NCBI RefSeq assembly: GCF_005280195.1
Contig: NZ_SZPR01000012.1
Span: 644,861 to 708,860, forward strand
Reading direction: 5' to 3'
Length of the DNA: 64,000 nt
Origin: Streptomyces galbus
GTDB taxonomy: Bacteria; Actinomycetota; Actinomycetes; Streptomycetales; Streptomycetaceae
Shown one piece after another: positions 17,806 to 27,052 of the stretch. Each line of letters begins with the position of its first letter. Position 1 is the first letter of the stretch. The notes under the pieces are model-generated. The model worked only from the letters and a program-made list of their open reading frames with translations. It was not told where the DNA came from and did no database searches. The translations under genes were made by a program, and so were the position numbers.

Positions 17806-19872
17806 CTACAGGGCCCGCGCGACGAGCAGCGCCACGTCGTCGTGGTCGTCCGGGTGCCGCAGACCGTACAGCAGCAGGTCGCACGTCTCCTCCAGCGGCC
17901 GCCGCGGTTCGTCGAGGAAGCTCAGCATGACGTCCAGCCGGTCGTCGATCGAGTGCTGCCGGGTCTCCACGAGGCCGTCGGTGTACAGGACCAGCAGGTC
18001 GTCGCGTTCCAGTTCCACCGTCGTCGCCTCGAAGCCCACACCGCCCACCCCCAGCGGCGCCCCGGGCGGCAGCCGCAGCAGCCTGGGCGGGCGGCCGGGG
18101 CCGACCAGCGCGGGCGGCATGTGGCCGGCGTTGGCGATGCAGCACCGCCGGGTGTGCGGGTCGTACACCGCGTACAGGCACGTGACGATGTAGTGCTCCA
18201 GGTCGCAGGTGATGTGGTCCAGGTGCTCCAGGACGGCGCCCGGTTCGAGGTCGAGGTCGGCGTAGGCGCAGGTGGCGGTGCGCAGCCTGCCCATCGTGGC
18301 GGCGGCGTCGATGCCGTTGCCCATCACGTCGCCGACGACCAGCGCGGTCTTGTCGCCGGTGAGCGGGATGACGTCGTACCAGTCGCCACCGACCTCGCTG
18401 GTGGCCTGCGCGGGCTGGTAGCGGGAGGCCAGTTCCAGGCCGGTCCGGTGCTGGGCGTGCTCGGGCAGCAGGCTGCGCTGCAGGGTGAGCGCGGTGTTGC
18501 GGACGCTCTGGAACCAGCGGGCGTTGTCGATGGCGACGGCGGCCCGGCTGGCCAGCTCACCGGCCAGCACCACGTCGTCCTGGTCGAACGGCAGGGGATT
18601 GCGGGTGCGCTTCAGGTCCAGGGCGCCCAGCACCTCGCCGTGCGCGATCAGCGGCACCGCCAGGTAGGAGTGCACGCCCGCCCGGGCGAGCAGCCCGGAC
18701 GCCTCCTCGTCGCGGGCGATGCGGGCCAGGTCCCGGTCGCCGACGTGCCGGACCAGTACCGGCCGGCCCGTGTGCACGCACAGCGTCACGAGCCGGTCCC
18801 CGTCGTAGGCGGCCAGGTCGCCGGGCGCGTCGGCGGCTTCCAGCGCGACCGTCGGGTGGGCCGCCGTCAGGGCGAGCGCCCGGAACAGCTCCGGACCGTT
18901 GTCCGGCCGGCGGGAGGTGCGGCACGCCAGGGCCGAGTCGAGGATGTCCACGGCGACCACGTCGGCGAGCTCGGCGGCGGCGATCTCGGCCAGCTCGTGC
19001 GCGGTCCGGTCGACCTCCAGCGTGGTGCCCACCCGTGTGGAGGCGTCCGCGATGAGGGCCAGCCGGCGCCGCGCCCGGTCCGCCTCGGCCGCCGCCCGGT
19101 GCCGCTCGGTGACGTCCACCACCGACGCGGCCGCGCCCAGCACCCGGCCCCCGGGGTCCTCCAGCCGGTAGAACGACAGCGACCAGGCCCGCTCCTGGTC
19201 GGGATCGGCGGCCGGCCGGCCCACGTGGTACTGGTCGAGCAGCGGGGTGCCGGTGGTGATCACCTGGCGCAGCGCGGACTCGATCGTGTCGATGTCGGGG
19301 AACCGCAGCGTCTCCCTCAGGTGACGGCCGACGTGGTCCTCGGCGGGGATGCCGTCGATGCGTTCCAGCGCCGGGTTGACCAGCAGGTAGCGCAGGTCCG
19401 GGTCCAGCAGGGCCAGCCCGATGGGGGACTGGTTGATCAGCCGCTCGCACAGGGCCAGGTCGGTCTCCACGCGCTGGAGCAGCGCGTGGTCGGCGGCGAT
19501 GCCCAGCGCGTACATGTCCCCGAGGTCGTCCTGCAGCCGCATGTTGCGGAACTCCGTCAGCCGGGTGCTGCCGTCCTTGTGCCGGACGGGGAACGTCCCG
19601 GCCCAGCTCCGGCCGGTCTCCAGCACCTCCGCGAACAGGCTCACCACCGACTGCAGGTGCTCGGGGTGGACGAACAGCCGGGCCGCGTACGTGCCCAGCG
19701 CCTCCTGGGCGGTGTAGCCGAACAGCTCCTCCGCCTGCGGGGTCCAGAAGACGATCCGCCCCTCGCTGTCCAGCACGACCGCCGCGACGCTGAGGACGTC
19801 CAGCAGCCCCGTCGGCCGGGACGCGGCGAGGCCGCCGGGGCCGTCGCCGTACTCGAAGGATTCGGCTGCCAT
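17806..19872 (-). CDS. PAS-PAS-GAF-PP2C (SpoIIE-type) phosphatase
   Basis: 688 aa. Order: a PAS domain (residues about 20-140; FWTPQAEELFGYTAQEALG), a second PAS (about 150-280), a GAF domain (about 290-450; TRVGTTLEVDRTAHELAEIA) and a C-terminal PP2C/SpoIIE phosphatase (about 470-688). Metal-binding aspartates lie in SEVGGDWYDVIPL and VVGDVMGNGIDAAATMG. There is no HATPase domain. The likely role is dephosphorylation of STAS antagonists in response to a small-molecule or redox cue sensed by PAS/GAF. It is divergent from a paralogue that does carry a kinase domain. Confidence 0.92.
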   Translation of the reverse strand: MAAESFEYGDGPGGLAASRPTGLLDVLSVAAVVLDSEGRIVFWTPQAEELFGYTAQEALGTYAARLFVHPEHLQSVVSLFAEVLETGRSWAGTFPVRHKDGSTRLTEFRNMRLQDDLGDMYALGIAADHALLQRVETDLALCERLINQSPIGLALLDPDLRYLLVNPALERIDGIPAEDHVGRHLRETLRFPDIDTIESALRQVITTGTPLLDQYHVGRPAADPDQERAWSLSFYRLEDPGGRVLGAAASVVDVTERHRAAAEADRARRRLALIADASTRVGTTLEVDRTAHELAEIAAAELADVVAVDILDSALACRTSRRPDNGPELFRALALTAAHPTVALEAADAPGDLAAYDGDRLVTLCVHTGRPVLVRHVGDRDLARIARDEEASGLLARAGVHSYLAVPLIAHGEVLGALDLKRTRNPLPFDQDDVVLAGELASRAAVAIDNARWFQSVRNTALTLQRSLLPEHAQHRTGLELASRYQPAQATSEVGGDWYDVIPLTGDKTALVVGDVMGNGIDAAATMGRLRTATCAYADLDLEPGAVLEHLDHITCDLEHYIVTCLYAVYDPHTRRCCIANAGHMPPALVGPGRPPRLLRLPPGAPLGVGGVGFEATTVELERDDLLVLYTDGLVETRQHSIDDRLDVMLSFLDEPRRPLEETCDLLLYGLRHPDDHDDVALLVARAL

Positions 19873-20095
19873 GGACGACCTCCCGCACCGGCTCGGGCCC
19901 GTGCCGCCCGCGTCCGTCGCGCCGCGCGCGGGCCGGGGCCGACCGCCGGTCCTTCCATGCTGCCCCCGCCGCCGCGCCCTGCCCAGTCAGGGACCAGGCG
20001 AACGGCGGGAAGGGGGCGGGAGCGGGGCGAACCGTGCGGATCGGACGGCCAGGCAGCAACATGGTCCTGTACCAGTCCTGCGAGGGACGGCGCCC

Positions 20096-22558
20096 ATGGA
20101 TGCTCCGCGACAAGGCTGCGACCCGCCGGCGTCCGCCGGACCGCACGAGTTCTTCGACGCGTCCAGCGACGCGGCGGCCGTGGTGGACACGGCCGGCGTC
20201 GTGCTGGGCTGGAGCCGGGCGGCCGAGGCACTCCTCGGCCGCCCGGCCGCCGAGGTCGTCGGCCGGCCCGCCGCGCACCTGCTCGACCCGCCCGCGGACC
20301 CGCTGCGCGCCGCGGGCGTCGCCGAGCGGTGCCGGGCCGGCATGGGCTGGAGCGGCTCGGCCGCCCTGCGCCACCGCGACGGCCGCCGGCTCGACGTCGA
20401 CCTGCGTGTCTCGGCCTCGTTCGGCGTGGGCGGCGCGGAGTGCTTCCTGCTCTCGGCGCGGGAGCGGCGCGAGCGCTGGACGATGGACCGGTCCTTCCTG
20501 GACGGGTTCCTGACCCGCTCCCCGGTCGGCATGGCCGTCGTCGACCGGGACCTGCGCTTCGTCTGGCTCAACGACACCCTCGAACGCCTCGGCGGCGTGC
20601 CCCGCGAGCAGCGGCTGGGCCGGCGGCTCAGCGACCTGCTGCCCGGCCTCCAGGCCGAGACCCTGGAGGGCCTGATGCGCAAGGTCCTGGAGACGGGCGC
20701 ACCGGTCACCGACTACGAGTACGGCGGCTGGAGCTGGGCCGACCCGCACCGGCGGCACGCCTATTCGACGTCGTTCTTCCCGCTCGTCGACGCCGACGAC
20801 ACCGTCACCGGCGTCTGCTACATGGTCCTGGACGTCACCGAGCGGTGGAACGCCCGCCAGTTGCTGTCCCTCGTCAACGAGGCCGGGACCCGCGTCGGCA
20901 CCACCCTGGACGTGATGCGCACCGCCCAGGAGCTGGCCGACTTCGCGGTGCCCCGCTTCGCCGACTTCGTCGTCGTGGACCTCCTGGAACACGTCCTGAG
21001 CACCGAGGGGCACGGGACGTGGCTGACCGACGCCGGCCCGGCACCCACCCGGCCCGTGATGCGCCGGGCCGGCCTGCGCTCGATCCGCGAGGGCTGCCCG
21101 GAGGCCGTGGCGCGACTCGGGGAGACGGTGGACTTCCTCCCGCCGCCGCACGACGCGCGGCTGCTCATCGACGGCGAGCCGGTCCTCCTGCCGGTCCTCG
21201 ACCCCGCCGACGAGCTCTGGGTCACCGAACAGCCCGAACGCGCGGAGCGGCTGCGGGCGTTCGGGCTGCACTCGCTGATCTGCGTGCCGATGCGCGCCCG
21301 CAACACCGTCCTCGGCCTGACCACCTTCATGCGGTCGCTCAACCCCGTCTCCTTCCAGCCCGACGACGTCCTGCCGGCCCGGGAGGTGGTGGCCCGGGCC
21401 GCGCTGTGCGTCGACAACGCCCGCCGCTACACCCGCGAGCACACCGCGGCCGTCACCCTCCAGCGCAGCCTCCTGCCGCAGGCCCTCCAGGGCGGCACCG
21501 CCCTGGAGGTGGCCTCCTCCTACCTCCCGGCCGACCCCCGCGGCGGCGTCGGCGGCGACTGGTTCGACGTGATCCCGCTGTCCGGGGCGCGCGTCGGCCT
21601 GGTCGTCGGGGACGTCGTCGGCCACGGCATCACGGCGGCGGCCACCATGGGCCGGCTGCGCACCGCGGTGCAGACCCTCGCCGACATGGAACTGCCCCCC
21701 GACGAACTGCTCGCCCACCTCGACGACCTGGTGCTCCGGCTGAGCGAGGAGATGACCGACGACGAGGCGGCCCGGCAGAGCACCGCCGCCTTCCTCGGCG
21801 CCACCTGCCTCTACGCCGTCTACGACCCCGTCAGCGGGTCCTGCACCATGGCCCGCGCCGGCCACCCGCCGCCGGTCGTGGTCGCCCCCGACGGACAGGT
21901 CTCCTTCCCCGAGCCCCCCGCGGGCCCCCCGCTGGGCCTGGGCGGCATGGCCTTCGAGGCCGCCACGATCGAACTGGCCGAGAACAGCCTGCTCGGCCTG
22001 TACACCGACGGCCTGGTCGAGGGCGGCGACCGCGACATGGAGCACGGCATGGCCCGCCTCGCCGAGGCCCTGTCCCGCCCGGAGCCCGACCTGCGGACCC
22101 TGTGCACGTCCGCGGTACGGCGGCTGCTGCCCGAGCCGCAGCCCGACGACGTCGCCCTGCTGCTCGCCCGCACCCACGTGCTGGGCGCCGACCAGGTCGT
22201 GTCCTGGGACGTGCCCGCCGACCCGGCCGCCGTCGCCGAGATGCGCGCCCTCGCGACCCGCCAGGTGGCGGACTGGGGCCTCGACGACCTGGTCATGACC
22301 ACCGAGCTCATCGTCAGCGAACTGGTCACCAACGCCATCCGCTACGCCGAACCCCCCGTGCGGCTACGGCTGTTGCGCGACTCCCGCCTGACGTGCGAGG
22401 TCTCCGACGCGAGCAGCACCGCACCCCGCCTGCGGCACGCCCGCTCCACGGACGAGGGCGGCCGGGGCCTGTTCCTGGTGGCCCAGCTCGCCCACCGCTG
22501 GGGGGCGCGCTACACCGCCACCGGCAAAGTCATCTGGGCCGAGCAGGAGATCCCGTGA
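20096..22558 (+). CDS. PAS-PAS-GAF-PP2C-HATPase bifunctional sensor phosphatase/kinase
   Basis: 820 aa from ATG 20096 (GAGGGACG upstream). Two PAS domains (about 15-125 and 135-260), a GAF domain (about 265-440), a PP2C domain (about 455-680; GGVGGDWFDVIPL, VVGDVVGHGITAAATMG) and a C-terminal HATPase_c_2 module (about 690-820; ELIVSELVTNAIRYAEPP, DEGGRGLFLVAQL). This joins the phosphatase and anti-sigma kinase halves of a partner switch in one chain. The divergent neighbour has the same layout without the kinase, pointing to a local duplication. Confidence 0.92.
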   Translation: MDAPRQGCDPPASAGPHEFFDASSDAAAVVDTAGVVLGWSRAAEALLGRPAAEVVGRPAAHLLDPPADPLRAAGVAERCRAGMGWSGSAALRHRDGRRLDVDLRVSASFGVGGAECFLLSARERRERWTMDRSFLDGFLTRSPVGMAVVDRDLRFVWLNDTLERLGGVPREQRLGRRLSDLLPGLQAETLEGLMRKVLETGAPVTDYEYGGWSWADPHRRHAYSTSFFPLVDADDTVTGVCYMVLDVTERWNARQLLSLVNEAGTRVGTTLDVMRTAQELADFAVPRFADFVVVDLLEHVLSTEGHGTWLTDAGPAPTRPVMRRAGLRSIREGCPEAVARLGETVDFLPPPHDARLLIDGEPVLLPVLDPADELWVTEQPERAERLRAFGLHSLICVPMRARNTVLGLTTFMRSLNPVSFQPDDVLPAREVVARAALCVDNARRYTREHTAAVTLQRSLLPQALQGGTALEVASSYLPADPRGGVGGDWFDVIPLSGARVGLVVGDVVGHGITAAATMGRLRTAVQTLADMELPPDELLAHLDDLVLRLSEEMTDDEAARQSTAAFLGATCLYAVYDPVSGSCTMARAGHPPPVVVAPDGQVSFPEPPAGPPLGLGGMAFEAATIELAENSLLGLYTDGLVEGGDRDMEHGMARLAEALSRPEPDLRTLCTSAVRRLLPEPQPDDVALLLARTHVLGADQVVSWDVPADPAAVAEMRALATRQVADWGLDDLVMTTELIVSELVTNAIRYAEPPVRLRLLRDSRLTCEVSDASSTAPRLRHARSTDEGGRGLFLVAQLAHRWGARYTATGKVIWAEQEIP

Positions 22559-22583
22559 ACGGCGCCCCGCGGGCCGGTCGTCG

Positions 22584-23009
22584 TCAGCCCGCCGCCCGCC
22601 GCACCAGTTCGGAGACGAGCGCCTCGTCCTCGGGGGTCAGGTCGGCGGTCAGCGCGAACGCGGTCGGCCACATCGCGCCGTCGTCGAGCCGGGCCGCGTC
22701 GTTGAAGCCGAGCGTGGAGTAGCGGGCCTTGAACTTCGCCGAGCACTGGAAGAAACAGACCACCTTGCCGTCCCTGGCGTACGCCGGCATCCCGTACCAG
22801 AGCTTCGGGGCGAGCTGCGGCGCGGCACCGGTGACCAGGGCGTGCACCCGCTCGGCCAGCGCACGGTCGCCGTCCTCCATCTCGGCGATCTTCGCCAGCA
22901 CCTCCTTCTCCGCGTCCGCCTTCCCGGCCCCACGGCGCGCCCCCCTCGTCTCCCGTGCCCGCTCCTTCAGGGCGGCGCGCTCCTCGGCCGTGAACCCCGT
23001 CTCACCCAT
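22584..23009 (-). CDS. DUF1801 / YdhG-like protein
   Basis: 141 aa. The family core is visible as [23 protein letters not shown] and [27 protein letters not shown]; a basic, helical N-terminus ([16 protein letters not shown]) precedes it. DUF1801 proteins are small alpha/beta cytosolic proteins of unclear function. The start at 23009 has a GGGAGA ribosome site; the open frame continues upstream without support. It is convergent with the bifunctional phosphatase gene. Confidence 0.85.
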   Translation of the reverse strand: MGETGFTAEERAALKERARETRGARRGAGKADAEKEVLAKIAEMEDGDRALAERVHALVTGAAPQLAPKLWYGMPAYARDGKVVCFFQCSAKFKARYSTLGFNDAARLDDGAMWPTAFALTADLTPEDEALVSELVRRAAG

Positions 23010-23217
23010 CGCACGTCTCCCGCTCGCCGGACCGTCCCCCGATGGGGTTGCCCCGAGCGTAGGGGGCGACGGCGGGCGCCGGCTTCTCCGAAACTGACGG
23101 GTCGGCCGGACGGGCGGCGGCGGGCGCACTTCCCGGGTGCTCGTTCGTTGTGAGGACGAGGGCGGCGGTGTGCGCGGCCGACCGGTCGTGGCCGGTGAGC
23201 AGAGAGGCAGCCCCGTG

Positions 23218-23877
23218 ATGAACCACCAGACGGTGCGCGACGTGATGAGCAGCGCGGTCGTCCGGGTCCAGGCCGGTACGCCGTTCAAGGAGATCGCCCA
23301 CCTGCTGCTGGAGTACGACATCACGGCGGTGCCGGTGGTGGACGCGGCGGACCGCCCCGTGGGCGTCGTCTCGGAGGCCGACCTGCTGCACAAGATGTGG
23401 GGCCGGCAGGAGGCGGCCGTGACCGGTGCCGGCGGCGCACCGCCACCCGCGAAGATGTCGGCCGTCGACGCCGCCGGCCTGATGACCTCCCCGCCGGTCT
23501 GCGCGTACGAGGACTGGAGCGTCGTCGACGCCGCCCGGGTCATGGCCCGGCACGGCGTGAAGCGGCTGCTCGTCGTCGACGAGGAGCAGCGGCTGATCGG
23601 CGTGGTCAGCCGCAGCGACCTGCTGCGCATCTTCCTGCGCACCGACCAAGCCATCCGCACCGAGATCGTCGAGGAGGTGCTGGTCAAGACGCTCGGCGAG
23701 GCGCCCTCGGCCGTGCAGGTGGACGTCACGAACGGCCAGGTGGTCCTCAGCGGCCGCCTCTCCCCGGGGGTGTCGGTGGCCGAGCTGGAGGAACTGTGCG
23801 GGGCCGTCGACGGCGTGGTGGCCGTGGAGTTCCGCCCGGTGCCGGACCCGGAGACGGACGGCGAGGTGCGCCCCTGA
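23218..23877 (+). CDS. CBS-pair and BON-domain protein
   Basis: 219 aa. Two CBS motifs form one Bateman module (residues about 5-62 with [23 protein letters not shown], and about 88-140 with [23 protein letters not shown]). A BON-like domain follows (about 145-210; [19 protein letters not shown]). Such proteins are thought to sense adenosyl nucleotides. The start is ATG 23218 or the adjacent GTG 23215; GAGAGG spacing slightly favours the GTG. An SDR follows 108 bp downstream. Confidence 0.9.
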   Translation: MNHQTVRDVMSSAVVRVQAGTPFKEIAHLLLEYDITAVPVVDAADRPVGVVSEADLLHKMWGRQEAAVTGAGGAPPPAKMSAVDAAGLMTSPPVCAYEDWSVVDAARVMARHGVKRLLVVDEEQRLIGVVSRSDLLRIFLRTDQAIRTEIVEEVLVKTLGEAPSAVQVDVTNGQVVLSGRLSPGVSVAELEELCGAVDGVVAVEFRPVPDPETDGEVRP

Positions 23878-23985
23878 GCGCTCCACGGCGGCCGGTGCGG
23901 TCCACGTGGGTGAAGGGGGCTTTCGACCGGGGCGATCAGGGAACCCGTCGAGCCGAACACCGCACGATCAGACCAGGAGGCCGAC

Positions 23986-24876
23986 GTGGGCGACGAGCAG
24001 CACGCTCAGCAGGACCCGACGACACAGCACCCCCAGCCGGACTTCGCCTCCCAGGAGCAGCCGCATCCGGGCTGGACCGGGCCCATGGACCCGCCGCCGG
24101 ACCACGGTGAGGACTCCTACCGCGGCTCCGGCCGGCTGGAGGGCCGCAAGACGGTCATCACCGGCGGCGACTCCGGCATCGGCCGCGCCGTCGCGCTCGC
24201 CTTCGCCCGGGAGGGCGCCGACGTCCTGTTCACCCACCTCGACGAGGAGGCGGAGGACGCCCGCGAGACGACCCGCCTGGTGCAGGAGGCGGGACGCAAG
24301 GCCGTCGCCGTCTCCTGCGACATCCGCGAGGAGGCCAACTGCCGTGCCCTGATCGACCGGGCGGTCGAGGAGTTCGGGCACATCGACGTCCTGGTGAACA
24401 ACGCGGCCTACCAGATGTCCCAGCCGGACGGCATCGAGGCCATCACCACCGAGCAGTTCGACCGCGTCCTGCGGACCAACCTGTACGGCATGTTCTGGCT
24501 CACCAAGTTCGCCCTGCCGCACATCCCCGAGGGCGGCAGCGTCATCAACACCACGTCGGTGCAGGCGTACAAGCCCAGCCCGCACCTGCTGGACTACGCG
24601 ATGACCAAGGGCGCGATCGTGACCTTCACCCAGGGCATGGCCCAGATGGTCGCCGAGCGCGGCATCCGCGTCAACGCCGTGGCCCCCGGCCCCGTGTGGA
24701 CGCCCCTGATCCCGGCGACCATGCCCGACACGTCCGAGTTCGGCAAGCAGAGCCCCCTCGGACGTCCGGCCCAGCCGGCCGAACTGGCCCCCGCCTACGT
24801 CTACCTCGCCTCGCAGGAGGCGAGCTTCGTCACGGCCGAGGTCCTCAACGCGACCGGCGGCACCCCCCTGCCGTAG
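23986..24876 (+). CDS. SDR oxidoreductase, general-stress-protein-39/YghA type
   Basis: 296 aa. A polar N-terminal extension of about 50 residues (Gln/Pro/His-rich) precedes the SDR fold, typical of the YghA/GSP39 group. Nucleotide motif [12 protein letters not shown], structural NNAAYQ, catalytic Ser in NTTSVQAY and Tyr-Lys in YAMTKGA. Members are NAD(P)-dependent aldehyde/alcohol reductases induced by stress; the substrate is not predictable. GTG 23986 has an AGGAGG ribosome site. Confidence 0.9.
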   Translation: MGDEQHAQQDPTTQHPQPDFASQEQPHPGWTGPMDPPPDHGEDSYRGSGRLEGRKTVITGGDSGIGRAVALAFAREGADVLFTHLDEEAEDARETTRLVQEAGRKAVAVSCDIREEANCRALIDRAVEEFGHIDVLVNNAAYQMSQPDGIEAITTEQFDRVLRTNLYGMFWLTKFALPHIPEGGSVINTTSVQAYKPSPHLLDYAMTKGAIVTFTQGMAQMVAERGIRVNAVAPGPVWTPLIPATMPDTSEFGKQSPLGRPAQPAELAPAYVYLASQEASFVTAEVLNATGGTPLP

Positions 24877-25006
24877 CACCGGCACCCCGTGCCGTACACC
24901 GGCACTCCCCGCGGACGGCCCGCCGCCCCCGCCCCGCCACCCCTCGCCGGCCGACCGGACAGCAGCCGGCGAGCGGTGGTCGGCGGACGGGCGGCGGACG
25001 GCCGTC

Positions 25007-25096
25007 TCAGCGGTTGCGCAGCGCGCTGGTGGCGAAGAAGCCGGTCGCCCCGGCGGAGATGAGGGCGCAGAGGGCGAGCAGAGCGGTACGTCGCAT
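25007..25096 (-). CDS. 29-aa hydrophobic small protein
   Basis: A short frame from ATG 25096 to TGA 25007 preceded by a strong GGAAGGA ribosome site at the right spacing. The peptide begins MRRTALLALCALISAGATG and ends in FFATSALRNR: a basic start, one hydrophobic helix and a short polar end. It looks like a small membrane or exported peptide. It stands alone between the SDR and the sigma-CAP gene. Function is unknown. Confidence 0.55.
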   Translation of the reverse strand: MRRTALLALCALISAGATGFFATSALRNR

Positions 25097-25384
25097 CGTG
25101 GTGGTCCTTCCGACAGCGGTGGATGGTCGTGCCCAACGACACCTCAACGCCCGTCCCGCCCACCCCGCTTCTGTCCCGGCCCCGACCCCACTCGAACGGA
25201 CGCGACCGGCCCGCGCGCGTCCACCGGACGGCCCCCGGTGTGATCCCCCTCCTTGCGCGCGGGACGCCGATGCGGTTCCCCTGTCGTCGAACGCTCTGCC
25301 GAAAAACCGTTATGCGGTGCTCCCTCAGGGATCTCCCCTACGACGGACAAGCACCATTCGGCGTCGACGACAGGGAAACGGCAC

Positions 25385-27037
25385 ATGAGGTCAGCGCAGA
25401 CGAGCAGCACGGACACGGCGGCACTGGTGAACGCCGCGCGGACGGGCGACCAGGCGGCCCAGGACGCGCTCGTCGGCGCGTACCTCCCGCTCGTCTACAA
25501 CATCGTGGGCCGGGCGCTCAACGGCTCGGTGGACGTCGACGACGTCGTCCAGGAGAGCATGCTCCGCGCCCTCGGCTCCCTGGACACCCTGCGCGCCCCC
25601 GAGAGCTTCCGCCCCTGGCTGGTGGCCATCGTGATGAACCAGGTGCGCGCCCACTGGCAGGGCCGCACCCCCGCCGCCGGGCCCGTGGAGGACGCCTGGG
25701 ACGTCGCCGACCCGGGGGCCGACTTCGTCGACCTGACCATCGTGCGGCTGCAGCTGTCCGGCCAGCGGCAGGAGACGGCACGCGCCACGCGCTGGCTGGA
25801 GCCCACCGACCGGGCGCTGCTGTCGCTGTGGTGGCTGGAGACCGCCGGCGAACTCACCCGCGCCGAGGTGGCCGCGGCCCTCGAACTCACCCCGGAGCAC
25901 ACGGCGGTCCGCGTCCAGCGGATGAAGGCCCAGCTGGAGGCCGCACGAGTGGTCGTACGCGCCCTGGACGCCCAGCCCCCGTGCCCCGACCTGCACACCA
26001 CGCTCGCCGGCTGGGACGGCCGTCCCTCCGCGCTGTGGCGCAAGCGCATCGCCCGGCACGCCCGCGGCTGCGCCCGCTGCTCGGGCCTGTGGAGCGGGCT
26101 GGTGCCCGCCGAGGGGCTGCTGGCGGGCCTCGCGCTGGTCGCCGCCTCGCCGCTGCTCCTGGAACGCGTCCGCACGGCCACGGACACCCTGGTGCCCGCC
26201 GGGTCCGTGGTGCCGCCGACCGGTGACCCAGAACCCCTGGTGTCCTCGCGGCCGGACGCCCACGCCGGCGCGGACCGGAACCTGACGCGCAGCGCGGCCC
26301 GGCGCAGACGCCGTACCCGACGACGGGCGGTCGGCGGAGCGGTCGTGGCGGCCTGCCTGGCGGGCGGCGGCCTGACCTACGTCCTGACCCAGCCGGGGGA
26401 GGGGACCGAGGAGCCGACCGCGGCGCGCGGCGCGGAGATATCCCCGGCGTCGCAGCCGCCCACCCCCGCCCCCGGCTCCGACGCCTCGGCGTCCCCCTCC
26501 CCGTCCGCCCGTCCCTCCCGCTCGGCCTCCCCGTCCCCCAGCGCGAGCCCCAGCCCGAGCGCCCGGACCACCCGTCCCACCCCCACCCCGGCCCGGCCGG
26601 TCACGCCGAAGAGCGCCGCCGCGAGCCCGCGCGCCGCGGCCCCGGCGGCCTCCTCGGACGTCGCCGGCCAGGTGCTCGCCCTGGTCAACCAGGAGCGCAG
26701 GACGGCGGGCTGCGCCCCGCTCACGCAGAACGACCGGCTGCGCGACGCCGCGCAGGCCCACTCCGACGACATGGCCGGGCGCGACTTCTTCGACCACGTG
26801 AACCCGGACGGCGCCGACCCCGGCCGCCGCATCACCGCCGCCGGGTACCGCTGGTCGACGTACGGCGAGAACATAGCCAAGGGACAGCAGACGGCCCGGT
26901 CGGTGATGACGTCGTGGATGAACAGCCCCGGCCACCGCGCCAACATCCTCAACTGCGCCTTCAAGAACCTCGGCGTGGGCGTCCACCAGGGCGACGGCGG
27001 CCCGTACTGGACCCAGGACTTCGGCACCAGGATGTGA
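25385..27037 (+). CDS. Membrane-tethered ECF sigma factor fused to an extracellular CAP/SCP domain
   Basis: 550 aa from ATG 25385. Residues about 10-185 are an ECF-type sigma factor (region 2: LVGAYLPLVYNIVGRALNGSV, VDDVVQESMLRAL; region 4: LTRAEVAAALELTPEHTAVRVQRM). A zinc-finger-like HARGCARCSGLW segment follows near 225-235. A basic stop-transfer (ARRRRRTRRR) and one helix (AVGGAVVAACLAGGGLTYVL) near 310-330 come next. About 90 Ser/Pro residues lead to a CAP domain (about 425-550; VNQERRTAGCAPL, AQAHSDDMAGRDFFDHVNPDG, GENIAKGQ, WMNSPGHRANILNCAF). The topology would put the sigma part inside and the CAP domain outside the membrane. Confidence 0.92.
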   Translation: MRSAQTSSTDTAALVNAARTGDQAAQDALVGAYLPLVYNIVGRALNGSVDVDDVVQESMLRALGSLDTLRAPESFRPWLVAIVMNQVRAHWQGRTPAAGPVEDAWDVADPGADFVDLTIVRLQLSGQRQETARATRWLEPTDRALLSLWWLETAGELTRAEVAAALELTPEHTAVRVQRMKAQLEAARVVVRALDAQPPCPDLHTTLAGWDGRPSALWRKRIARHARGCARCSGLWSGLVPAEGLLAGLALVAASPLLLERVRTATDTLVPAGSVVPPTGDPEPLVSSRPDAHAGADRNLTRSAARRRRRTRRRAVGGAVVAACLAGGGLTYVLTQPGEGTEEPTAARGAEISPASQPPTPAPGSDASASPSPSARPSRSASPSPSASPSPSARTTRPTPTPARPVTPKSAAASPRAAAPAASSDVAGQVLALVNQERRTAGCAPLTQNDRLRDAAQAHSDDMAGRDFFDHVNPDGADPGRRITAAGYRWSTYGENIAKGQQTARSVMTSWMNSPGHRANILNCAFKNLGVGVHQGDGGPYWTQDFGTRM

Positions 27038-27052
27038 CCGCGCCTCCTCCCG

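Noticed and set aside
18557-22177. 1206-aa minus-strand frame
   Set aside because: Shadow of the two phosphatase genes; no domains.
15097-22722. 2541-aa plus-strand frame across several genes
   Set aside because: It runs antisense to ctaD, the radical SAM and phosphatase genes and out of frame with the second phosphatase; a GC artefact, not a giant protein.
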